Positions 1 to 9,499 of a stretch of DNA of 64,000 nt are shown here, piece by piece (the stretch's first letter is position 1; every line of letters starts with the position of its first letter). This stretch comes from Neodontobutis hainanensis. Lineage: Eukaryota > Chordata > Actinopteri > Gobiiformes > Odontobutidae. A program made the translations under genes and the position numbers. The notes under the pieces are model-generated. The model was given only the letters and a program-made list of their open reading frames with translations, was not told where the DNA came from and did not search any database. Location of the stretch: positions 5,382,501-5,446,500 of the forward strand of contig JALDNG010000007.1 of the NCBI GenBank assembly GCA_024349245.1, read 5' to 3'.

Positions 1-749
1 GCACGTCAGAACTGTTTTCTGCGCTTGTTGTCTCTGTTTCAAACTGTCAGCAGTTTTTTTGCGAGAACAGGCAGTGCCAGTTCGAGTTCAACCTGTTGTT
101 GGATCAGGGACGAGTCTGGCTCATTTACAAACCGGTGCATATGATAATAATTTATATTCAGTAGTAAATGTTGGACTGGTATGGCACCTGGCAGATGATA
201 GTATTTGGAAAATCCGTGCAAAGTTTGGTCTTTAGAGCTTTCTCGGCTTCCGTTGTTTGAAGTTTGGGAAGAAGCGGAAATGCATTTTTACTTTGAATTA
301 AAAGTTCCAACTGTGTCTTTAAATCGTGGCTATGATGGAAATACCAGCCAAAGGAACTGATAGTACAGAAGACTATATTCAGTTTAAATGCACATTTAGA
401 AAGTAAATACCTATAATTAGCTTTACTCTGCGAGTAATTTTATCGGCTTTAAATTTGAAATAGAAATAAAAAAAGAAAGGAACCTTTGATTGGGTTTATT
501 TATCTAGCTTTGTAGTTTGTGCATGAAACATCCAAGTGTTGATACACGCATTCAGCTCCTGTCGTCTCACATTTTTCGTCTTTTATAAAAATTACAAGAA
601 CAAAACGAAACTAGGTGTCGATGTCCGGTGCCAGTCTCTTACTTTTACGAAGCTAAAGGTCTTTTGTTGGACGGTGTTCCCTAAAAGAGGTAACGAAGAC
701 GAATACAGAAATGGTTGTTTATCCCGGGATTAATAATGATAAGACTTAA
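1..749. other. AT-rich non-coding stretch upstream of the TP53I13-like gene
   Basis: I see no convincing exon here. Short open frames occur on both strands but lack conserved motifs or paired splice signals. It presumably holds the promoter and 5' UTR of the gene starting at 757. Confidence 0.4.
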
Positions 750-756
750 ATGAGCC

Positions 757-1678
757 ATGCCGAGCCAGACCAGCTCAAGCCTGCCTCTGACGGTGTGGGT
801 CCTCGCGGGGCTCTGGGTCAGCCCGGGCCGGTGGTGGTGCTGCACGGGCGGCGTTTCCGAGTCTTCCTCGTGGCCGGGCTGCGACAACGGGAAGGTAGGG
901 GTTGTATTACCGAATATATTCTTTTGTTCAGCTTCCAGGAGGCATTATCCCGTCTTGTGTGACAGGTTTTACTGGAAACAGACCTCCCCACGGACGCAGC
1001 GCACTGGGACTGCGCCGCATCCCTTTGGCCACAGGCTCAGGTAATCATGGACACGACATGAATCCTGCCTAATTTACTGTAAATGTGAGATAGAAAGTTC
1101 CAGATAGCCTGGGAAAGCTTTCTTTGTCACTTGCTGTGTTATAAATGTGTTAATATTATCCACGTCTCTTTATCTACAGAGGCTTTACAGTGTTGACACA
1201 GTGTATGATCCAGAGGTGAGTAAATACATATCTTATTGGATTTCCCCTCAACTTTGACCCCTTTAACCCTATCATGACACTGGAGTTTTTTTTTAATAAC
1301 ATGTATAAAATAACATGTACTTTATTACTAATTAGATATACCTGAATATGACCTGCTTGTCTCGTCTGTTGCAGCCTGCCACTTTCATTTGTTTGGATAA
1401 AGCCATTACCTACAACCACAGCATTCCTAACAGGTATAACTGAAACAGCCAATGAAATGTGTGAAGTGTGGCATCACAACAACACAGTTTATACTTAGTG
1501 TGTGTGTTTTACTGGTGCGTTCAGGCCAGTGAGGGCAGAGAGCAGCGAGTATCTTTACTGTCCTCCGCAGCGGTGGCTCAATAACCTGCATGTAAGTCCA
1601 AGCTCTTAGTGTGCTCCTAAATACTCTGATTTTTAATGGAGACATTTAATATAATCACAACTACTCACTGAAAGATGT

Positions 1679-1715
<37 letters not shown>

Positions 1716-2205
1716 TTTCATATTGACAATATGAGGAAGAGGATTTGAAAATTATACTTTTGACTATAATTTTGTTTACAATTGGTACACTGTCCAAAAA
1801 GCCACCTCATGCTTATTCATTTAACAAAGACTAAGGCATCATACATCAGCAGCTAATTTTATTTAATGGATTCTATTTCAGAAGCAAGTATAAAGGGAGG
1901 TTACGTTCAGAGTCATGACAGCGACTGTAGCTTTAACCCAATCCTTTGAGAGTTTTATATTTGCATGTGCTTATTTTGTCCTTGTGTGTGTTTTTCAGGA
2001 TGGAGCTACTGTTTTGCTCTACCATCCTTGCATCCCTCTCCGGGAACATCTGCTCGTGTCTGCTCTGGCCCAGTCCTGTATTAAAGAGTACATCATCACA
2101 CCTCATAAGAACCTGGAGAAAAACATGGTCATAAAAGTCATATTATATTATACAGTTGTGCTGTTGGTCAGTATGTACTGTCCTTGTAATAAAGATGACA
2201 CATAA
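757..2205 (+). CDS. tp53i13: TP53I13-like gene, 3'-truncated
   Basis: Six exons can be read in frame: 757-894, 966-1040, 1180-1215, 1375-1433, 1525-1591 and 1999 to about 2134. The start ATG at 757 is followed by a hydrophobic signal-like stretch. Exon 2 has HWDCAASLWP, and exon 6 has ATVLLYHPC followed by a Leu-rich segment. These match the order of the N-terminal half of vertebrate TP53I13 (tumour-protein-p53-inducible protein 13, a poorly understood single-pass membrane protein). The downstream exons of the family, including the transmembrane and basic C-terminal parts, are not found between here and erap1. If exon 6 is not spliced at the weak GT at 2135, the frame continues to a stop at 2205 and adds a hydrophobic tail, and AATAAA lies at 2188-2193. 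That would give 193 residues. It is either a truncated paralogue or pseudogene, or a gene whose 3' half was lost when the retroelement at 2262 arrived. Gene identity is inferred from short motifs. Confidence 0.55.
1683..1711. repeat. (TA)n microsatellite
   Basis: An uninterrupted run of TA dinucleotides in intron 5 of the TP53I13-like gene. Confidence 0.9.
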
Positions 2206-2261
2206 AGCTTTGGGTACCCTCAAATCAGTGCAGAAGCTATCCCTCTCAAAGTGTTGACTGC

Positions 2262-2684
2262 TGTAATGGGAAAATGATATTTTCCTCTTTCACATGCTCT
2301 GTGCTGTCCTTGACCGCAGCAGAATGATATGTGCACCACCTGTGCTACTGTTTTCAAACTGATACAATTGTCTTATACAGAGACAACTCTGTTTTCTGGG
2401 AAAACCAGTAAAATGCTGATTCATGTTAGACGGCTCACTCTCTGAGAGCCAGTGTTTCATTTTTCTTATCTGCTGTGATTTCAGTATAAATTCTAAGCCT
2501 GCCTAGTTAACATTGGGACTGTTCATGCAACCCTGTACACAGGCAGATTTGTATTTCCATTCCTCATTTTGCAAAAGATGTCTCTGAATTCTTTTTTCCT
2601 TTTTCCTTAAATAAATCACCAAAAGACATCTGTTGTTTTCTCTCAAACTTATTCCACAATAATATATTTATTTTTTCAACCACA
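2262..2684 (+). repeat. 5' LTR of the retroelement
   Basis: It starts with TGTAATGGGAAA and ends with CAACCACA, so it has the TG...CA termini expected of an LTR. Both ends are supported by alignment with the two other copies in the window. It contains a TATAAA at 2485-2490 and a polyadenylation signal AATAAA at 2610-2615, consistent with U3-R-U5 order. It is 423 bases long. Confidence 0.8.
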
Positions 2685-2689
2685 ATTCT

Positions 2690-2707
2690 TGGTGTCAGAA
2701 GTGGGAT
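2690..2707 (+). other. Retroelement primer-binding site, tRNA-Leu type
   Basis: TGGTGTCAGAAGTGGGAT lies five bases after the LTR end. It is complementary to the CCA-bearing 3' end of vertebrate leucine tRNAs, which end in ...ATCCCACTYCTGACACCA. The match is by memory of tRNA sequence, not by search. Confidence 0.75.
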
Positions 2708-2949
2708 CGAAGATTGACGGCTGGACCCGGCTGAAGGACAAGGGTTTGATCAACCAGACCGCTCCAAAAGGTCTCCTCTTCCCCACATTTTCTTCTGGAC
2801 GGGAGGATTGTCCGATGCCGACCCTCCAATCGTCATCTCTCGATCCAACGTACTCAAATAACCTCCAAACGATAAAATTATTACAAATTTATTAAATTAA
2901 GAGAAAACATTTTGTAACAGTGTCTAAAGGTGATTTTTGACTGTAACAA

Positions 2950-3360
2950 AGCCTAGACCAGGAATGGTCTATTATTATTACCATAAGTCAGGATTGACTG
3001 AGCAGGATTGCCATAAAATGAGTAATAATAATTTCTGAATAGGTTTTGTGAAAAGTTTTTTCTTTTGTTTCAAGTCTGGACTGGATTGTCCTAATCTGAA
3101 AACCGAGACCAGATGGTCCTAAAATTATTAATACGGCTGGATTGCCACATAATAATTTTAAAAGGTTTTGTATCTGTATTAGAAACCCTGACCGGGAAGG
3201 TCTATTATTGTTGATTTGAGTCTGGATTGACTGAGCAGGATTGCCATTCGACAGTAATTTCTGAAAGGGTTTTCTAGAAGCCCTGACCTGAACGGTTATT
3301 ACCATAAGTCAGGATTGACTGAGCAGGATTGCCATAAAATGAGTAATAATTTCTGAAAGG
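2950..3360 (+). other. Structured, internally repeated retroelement leader
   Basis: The leader is built from repeats of about 100 bases sharing GGATTGACTGAGCAGGATTGCC. Each unit carries a short self-complementary block of the form GACC-loop-GGTC at 2956-2969, 3107-3118 and 3190-3202, plus a weaker one at 3285-3296. A related GGAC-TGGATT-GTCC hairpin is at 3078-3091. It lies where retroviral packaging and dimerisation signals are found. It is followed by a T/G-rich simple stretch (3361-3480). Confidence 0.6.
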
Positions 3361-3544
3361 GTTTTTTAGTTGTTTTTTTTTTGTTGTTTTTTAGTTGTTT
3401 TTAGTTGTTTTTAGTTTTTGTTTGTCTTGTGTTGTTGTTTTGTGTTGGTTTTTGTTAGTTTTTGTGTTGGTTTTAGTAGTTCTAAAGTTTCTCTATAATC
3501 TGTCTGAACCTTAAATACTGACGAGTATTTAATGAATCTGAAAT

Positions 3545-5310
3545 ATGGGATCCAATACAAGTAAAAACAGTCCTGCAAAGGACTTCTGTATATGTATATA
3601 TATGATGTATATGATAGAAACCTGGCAAGGGAGTTGTGATAAAATGGATGAATGGAAGTTGTATGGTTTTAATGGACGAATGAGTGAAAGTAGTTTGACT
3701 GCTTTACACAATAGAATACAAGATGCAGAAAAGAGACTTATGTCCAAAAAATCAGTAAACCTGAAGCAAATAAAGGAGATTAAAAGACATTATGAATATT
3801 TAGAGATGTGGGGAAAAGCAGCTGAAGCAAAGAAACAGAAGGAAAAAGAAAATAGGGAAAGAAATTTAAAACACTTAGATACAGTAAAGGGGCCATTTCA
3901 AAGCATAGGTAATAAAGCAACTGATAACATAACTAATGCGATGTCCTCTTGTTTTCCGAGTCTGACCCAGCCTGTTGGTCCGGCACTCATGAGTGAAGAC
4001 GATGACCAGACCTACGTCACCGCTCTCGCTGCTGCACATCTCCACAGTGAAGAAAAGGGAGGGCTCCAGAGGCAGAGACAAGCGGCTCAGACACATGCAG
4101 CTTCTGCAACAGCTGCTCAACTGTACCCAGATCTGACCACCCAAGCTGAAACAAACGCCCTGATGAACACAGGACTGTCAAGTCCTGTCACCAAACCTCC
4201 TCCATATGACTCTGCCACCAGTCCTAAGAACTCTAACAACACCTTCACAACTGAACTTTCATCAGACAAATCTTTCTCCTTCCTGTCCCCGTCTCACACG
4301 AGAAGCAAGACACCCTATGGGGCTGTGTTTCAAGCTCATATGATTGAATTTACGAATCCAGCTCCACCACCACCAGCCCCAGACAATGAAACCGAAGTAC
4401 AACGCCAAAGACGACTGGCTGAACACCCTGCGTCTGTGCTTATGTATCGCTCATTAGACCCCTCAAGATGGACTCAATTAATCAAAGACAATATACCTCC
4501 TATTAAAAGAGGAGGCGCCACAGTGGGCCACAACCACAACAACTGTTCTGTGACTGTCAAGTGCACAGGCCCACCGGTGCAGAAATCCCTGGTATTCTGA
4601 GAACGATCTGTAACTTAGAAGATTACTCAAAAATTCAAGCAGCGGTTGAAGACCGTGACGGCATGAATTCTCTTCCCACAATCCAATGGGACGACAACAC
4701 TGACTATGCCAGATACGTGAACGCCATTGTCACCGCTCTGACCCAGCAGTTCCCAGCCCGCATGGACATGAACGTTTTGATGTCACTAAGACGTGGAGAA
4801 GATGAATCAGTCATGTCTTTTGCCGCTAGAGCACGCCAACATTGCATTCAACACAGCGGCCAGGCTGCCACTGCCTGGACAGCTGAACACACCAGTACAT
4901 TTGAAGAACTGTTCAAAATGATGTTAAAAAACGGCCTTGGAAAAGACATTGTTAAAATTATGACAGACAAAATGGTGGGCTCATGGGACACAAACCGTGT
5001 CCAAGAAATTCTCCGCTACGCCCAGGATGCAGAAACCAGATGTGCCAATAAAAAAGAAAAAGTGGATGCAAAATTAGTCTCCACTTTTGCAAAAATGACC
5101 TTTGTCCAACCATCACATTTCAACAGAGGCAGAGGGCGACTGAGAGGAAGAGGTTGTGGACGTCCAGACAGAGATGAGGTTGAGCGACGCAGAAAGTCCC
5201 AACTGTGTTTCATTTGCGCTGAACCAGGCCACTGGGCTGACAACTGTCCCAAGAAAAGAAGAGACCGAGCTGACCAACGCACTGACACTGCTCTGAGTGA
5301 CCCCAACTGA
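3545..5310 (+). pseudogene. Retroelement gag-like gene, frameshifted
   Basis: The frame opens at 3548 with MGSNTS, a plausible N-myristoylation signal, followed by a Lys/Glu-rich matrix-like region and a Pro-rich segment. It runs to a stop at 4600. The capsid-like part continues in another frame from about 4561 to 5310, so there is one frameshift near 4570. The nucleocapsid end is Arg/Gly-rich and has one CCHC knuckle (C-F-I-C then H-W then C) at about 5209-5252. This is an old genomic copy and is not intact. Confidence 0.8.
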
Positions 5311-5358
5311 CTGGCTGGTGATGATGAGGAACCGAGGGACTTCGCCTCGCAAAATGAG

Positions 5359-6640
5359 ATGAGTATAACACACGAAAAGGACACCACACATGTCACTGAC
5401 GATGCACACAACACCGCACTGCTCACAAGCAATGAAGACGCACTTGCAACTGATCCACTGCTTGCCTTAGTGACAGAAACCATTAAGAAACTTGAAATAA
5501 CAAAAAAAGCTGAAATGTTTAAAGGTACCTATGCTAAGTTAACAACATCGGTGTGTGAAAAATTACCGGTAATAAAATGTGACATCAATGGAAAAACTCT
5601 GTAATTTATGGTTGACTCTGGGGCCACAAAATCTCTGATCAGAAAAGACCAAATTCAAACTGCATTAAATGGCAAAACAACTCACTCCATTAGTGCGAGT
5701 GGACAGATTGTTAAAGAACCATTCACAAAACCTCTATCTGTAACCTGGCATTTACCTGATCTATCAGTGTCCACTACACACAGCTTTCTGTTGTCTGAGT
5801 TGTGTCCAGTGAATCTAATAGGTCGTGACCTAATGTGCGCACTAGGAATTACCTTGTCTGCAGACGAAAATGGTATCAAAATCAAACAAACCAAATCTGA
5901 ATTTTGCTTAATAAAATGTGAAGTGACCACTCCTATGTATGTGTATCAGTGGAAATTGGACCATCTGCTGACTCCAAATTTGTTACACAAAGCTAAACAA
6001 TACATGAGCTCATCCTCTGAATTCATGAAGGCAAATGCACTACATGTTACAGCGCATGTCTCCATGGGTCCAGATGAACAGTATGAAGAAAGCTGGTACC
6101 GACAAACTACTGACCGACTCATTCTGAATGGACTGTACTTTAACCAAGATTTTTGCGCTTATAATGTTCCATTACCTCACAAACTGTCAAAGTTCTTCAA
6201 AATCCAAAACTCAGCCCCGCATGTCTCAATAGTTAAACCACATAACAAACAATGGCGTGATGTTGGTTTTTTTATGGCAAAATGTTTAAAAGCTACAGAT
6301 TGGAAACAAGACCCAGAAAATCACTACGTGATCTTACTCTGAAAAAGGACATGACACTTCACTCCAAACTCACATGGACATCTGAGGCTGACTCTGCATT
6401 TACTCATTTAAAACTGCTACTACAGACAGCCCCTGCATTGGCATTGCCAAACCCTGACAAGCCTTTTTTTCCAATTTGTTGATGAACGTGATGGTTGTAT
6501 GAATTCTGTTCTCGCCCAAAAACAGGGTGTGGGTTACTGTGGGTTACTTCTCGACACACCTTGATCCTGTTGCTAGAGGCCACCCATCATGTTTCCGTGC
6601 TTTAGCAGCTTGTGAAGCAGCAATAATTGCCTCTCGTCCC
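5359..6640 (+). pseudogene. Retroelement protease / partial pol, with RT deleted
   Basis: An open stretch (5359-5604) ends in an in-frame stop directly before the protease active-site region (VDSGAT at about 5611-5628). The frame then continues to 6342. About 200 residues after the protease core have no domain I can name. From about 6340 a different frame shows the RT connection region (APAL..P...KPF), and after another shift an RNase H-side segment ends near 6640. The polymerase palm with YxDD is absent, so this is a deletion derivative. Confidence 0.75.
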
Positions 6641-6667
6641 TATGTAAGGTATACTACCTGCGTGAAG

Positions 6668-7186
6668 TTGGCCCCCCACCCAACGCAAAATGAAAGCAAA
6701 ATAGTCTCGTTCGTTTGTGCTGCAAAAATTTTCGTTTGTGCTGTTTTAGTTTTTTAGATATTAAAAGAATAATTTATAAGTAGGTCAAGTTCCGATTACG
6801 TAATCAGCCCCCCCCACATGCTCCAAATTCAACAAAAATGGTCTCGTTCGTTTGTGCTGCGTTTGTGCTGGTTTGTGCCGGTGAAAGTTTCGTTTGTGCT
6901 TTTTCGGTTTAATAAATATTAAGCACTGAATTATTGGCCGATTACATAATCAGCCCCCCCACATGCTCCAAATTCAACAAAAATGGTCTCGTTCGTTTGT
7001 GCTGAAAAGATTTTCGTTTGTGCTGTTATAGTTTTTGAGATATTAATAATTCTTTTATAGGTCATATGAGGTCACCCAGCCCCCGAAAATGCTTTAAAAT
7101 GCTTTAAAATGCCCAAAAATAGTTTAATTAGTTTGTGCTTCGTTTGTGCTGTTATATTTTTAAAGATATTTATAATTATTTTCCGT
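6668..7186. repeat. Degenerate tandem repeat, four units of about 120-146 bp
   Basis: Units start near 6668, 6793, 6939 and 7063. Each has a C-rich block (CAGCCCCCCCACATGC), then CGTTCGTTTGTGCTG, then a second CGTTTGTGCTGTTATAG before an AT-rich end. The two central units are nearly identical over their first 65 bases. There is no coding frame. It lies between the retroelement remnant and the DNA transposon. It could be a small satellite or the inner part of an unrecognised element. Confidence 0.65.
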
Positions 7187-7198
7187 ATTAACGGCATA

Positions 7199-7255
7199 AC
7201 TCCCGGCCAGCTGATGCTAACATCCGGTCAGCTGATGCTAACATCCGGCTAGTTT
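7199..7255. repeat. Two-copy 21-bp direct repeat
   Basis: CAGCTGATGCTAACATCCGG occurs twice in a row just before the target site of the DNA transposon. No function is apparent. Confidence 0.6.
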
Positions 7256-7271
7256 AAGGTGGTCTTTTATT

Positions 7272-7592
7272 CATAGACATACATAAGAAAGGCTAGATGT
7301 CTCGTCCGCGCTGTCGGCCAATGGAGGTCGACGTCCGCACCTGGCGGCCATCTTGTCCCAGGCAGCTTGCTCACTCGTAACATTGTGTTTTAATGGTGCA
7401 TGTACTTTTTAAATAACCATAACTTGCTAAATTTTCTACCGATTTTTAAACAGTCTAGTTTGTTATAAACGTCAGAGATATACTTATGACACTGCATACT
7501 TATGAATAATTATAACCATGGACTTCCATATGAAAATAACATTGAACAGAACATAGAGATGCAATGAATATACACACTTAAGGAATGAATGA

Positions 7593-7625
<33 letters not shown>

Positions 7626-9363
7626 TTTATAATGTTAATATTATAATAAAATAATTAGAATTATTATGTTTATTTTAACTTCTTGAGGATTGGGCCATTT
7701 ACTAGGCTTTTCCCCTTGACATTGCACTGCGCCTACTTCAGAGATCACTGTTCCCAGCTATTTTTGCCTACCATCAAATGCCTGACCTCTTTAGAAAACT
7801 GGGACCCTGTAGTTTCTTAGGAAACAATCAGAATAATTATGTGAAGTACTTGCACAGAGTTATAGAGGCTAGAATATTGTTTTTTCTTTCTGTTGGATAA
7901 CAAGCATCTCAACTGACCACATTTCAGCTTCTAGGTCTCTTGATATGACTTTAGAAACACAACTGAGCCCAAGCACCAGGTCTTGTAAAGCTGTGTACAA
8001 AAGCAGATCAATATAGAATGAAATATGAGTACTTTAGACCATTGATTTGCCAAGGTATGCTCATGCGTTTTGTAAAATGCCCTATCGAAACTCCCCATAG
8101 GACTTTTGGTTACCCAAAACATAGACATAGGCTACATAATAAAGGCTTACTGTGTGGTAACCTCTTGGTAACACTCTGAAGTTTCTTGTAGACTATTTGG
8201 ATTGTATATCAGGGGTTCTGATATAGAATTACTACACAAAATATGGAATAATTACACAAAAGTCTATTTATTCATTTGTTGCAGAGGACATATCTACAGC
8301 TGACAGGCTTGTAGAGGTGACAATGACAGCTGGGAGGGACTCTGTGTCATCCTGTGCTGTCACATTGCCTCTGCATGGTTTACCAACCCCACACCGGGCC
8401 ATCAGCTTCCTGAAGATGTACTTGAACTGTCATTAGGGTTGTTATTCCAGCCACCTTAAAACAAAAAAAAGATATATGGAGTATAGTACACAGATATTCA
8501 CTACATGCTTTAAAAATGTTTTATGCTTAAAAAAAAAAAAACACTAGAACTAGCCACCCCTGAATGATCTTTCCGTATAAATTAAGTTGCATGACATTAT
8601 CATACAGTTCAGACTGTATCAGTGGTGATAAATTCGGCAAACAGATACAAATACAGGCATTTTTCTATATACTCAAAATGGTTTGTGACACTTCCAGGTA
8701 CTGTGTATGTCTTAGGGTTAGGGTTAATGTGCATGTCTTCAGAAAACACATTTTACAAAAAATAAAAATAATAAGATGTTTTTAACAAACCAAACCGATT
8801 GGAAATCATGTGCAACTTAAGTTATATTGAAAAGAAAGAGCAATTCTGCCTCTCCCACTGATGTAAAATTGCTGGGTAGCAGCTAACCTGTAACTACTAA
8901 CGTTAGGTCTCACTCAAAGCCAGCTAATAACTACAACCACATTCACAATGACTGTAATATAGATAAAAAAAATAGTTGTCATAAAATCGTTATTGGTGTC
9001 AGTAAAACTATAACTGAACAGCTCGATGGTGGTCTCAGCCTTGATAACTTGCACAGGTAACGTTAGCCGTGATACACAACTATGCTGCACAATTAAGTCG
9101 TCTTTCGAAAAGAAAAGCTGCAATTTCAACATGTTCACGCATCCAGAATTATAGCCACATTATTAACGTTTGTAAGAAATCAAACATTTTGTAAATCCGT
9201 CAAGAGTTCAGCGAGATAAAAGTATTTATGTTCGTGCAGATCACTCACCTTACATCAGGTACCATGGAGTCCGATAGGAAGCTTGCCTGTTTCAAGATGG
9301 CCGCCGGTGATGCCGTCAGAGACTGCGCCGTGAGACATCTAGCCTTTCTTATGTATGTCTATG
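7272..9363. mobile_element. Cut-and-paste DNA transposon, 2.1 kb, with 8-bp target duplication
   Basis: The ends are perfect 32-bp inverted repeats (7272-7303 and 9332-9363), starting CATAGACATACATAAG. A looser inverted similarity extends inward and includes GGCGGCCATCTTG near both ends. The flanks carry an 8-bp direct duplication CTTTTATT at 7264-7271 and 9364-9371. An 8-bp duplication fits the hAT or P superfamilies. The interior has no long transposase frame, so it is non-autonomous or decayed. Minus-strand features suggest a broken resident gene: a GTGAGT donor near 9248 and a terminal-exon-like frame at 8268-8426. The element ends about 140 bp upstream of the erap1 first exon end. Its perfect repeats suggest fairly recent activity. 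Confidence 0.85.
8268..8426 (-). pseudogene. Possible terminal exon of a transposon-encoded protein
   Basis: On the minus strand an AG acceptor is followed by a 52-codon open frame (FKYIFRKLMARCGVGKPC ... SSATNE) ending in TAA at 8268-8270. AATAAA overlaps the stop, as in compact genes. The frame has clear codon-like character compared with its AT-rich surroundings. I cannot name the family. It may be the C-terminus of the transposase. Confidence 0.3.
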
Positions 9364-9449
9364 CTTTTATTCACCTGTCCCCGGTCCACTGACGTACTGA
9401 CGCTGTGGGACGGTTAAATTTCCCAGCATGCATTTTCTTCGCTGTTGTT

Positions 9450-9495
9450 TGTTTCACTTTCAGTCTAGCTTTTGTGCTTTGCGCTGAAACGGAAG
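9450..9495 (+). promoter_or_regulatory. ISRE-like and ETS/IRF-like sites in the erap1 promoter
   Basis: GTTTCACTTTC at 9451-9461 fits the core of the interferon-stimulated response element (GTTTCNNTTTC). GAAACGGAAG at 9486-9495 resembles a composite IRF/ETS site. Both lie within 50 bases of the first erap1 splice donor. Mammalian ERAP1 is induced by interferon, so a role here is plausible but inferred. Confidence 0.5.
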
Positions 9496-9499
9496 CGGC

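Larger units (their letters stand above)
2262..6640 (+). mobile_element. Endogenous retrovirus-like LTR element, defective
   Basis: The order is a 5' LTR, a primer-binding site, a roughly 800-base leader, a gag-like frame with a CCHC zinc knuckle, a protease with DSGA, and then the tail of the RT/RNase H region. The catalytic reverse transcriptase domain is missing: the protease-side frame stops near 6340 and the next recognisable sequence is the RT connection region. No integrase, env or 3' LTR is seen. Frameshifts and stops interrupt gag and pol, so the copy is inactive. Two other partial copies in the window (15871-16545 and 21447-21824) confirm the LTR and leader boundaries. The family cannot be named from sequence alone; the leucine-type primer site and single zinc knuckle fit a retrovirus-like lineage. 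Confidence 0.85.

Noticed and set aside
5016..5483. 155-codon minus-strand frame
   Set aside because: It is antisense to the gag-like nucleocapsid region, which has a clear zinc knuckle on the plus strand.
2262..6640. Complete retrovirus
   Set aside because: Reverse transcriptase core, integrase, env and 3' LTR are absent and gag is frameshifted.
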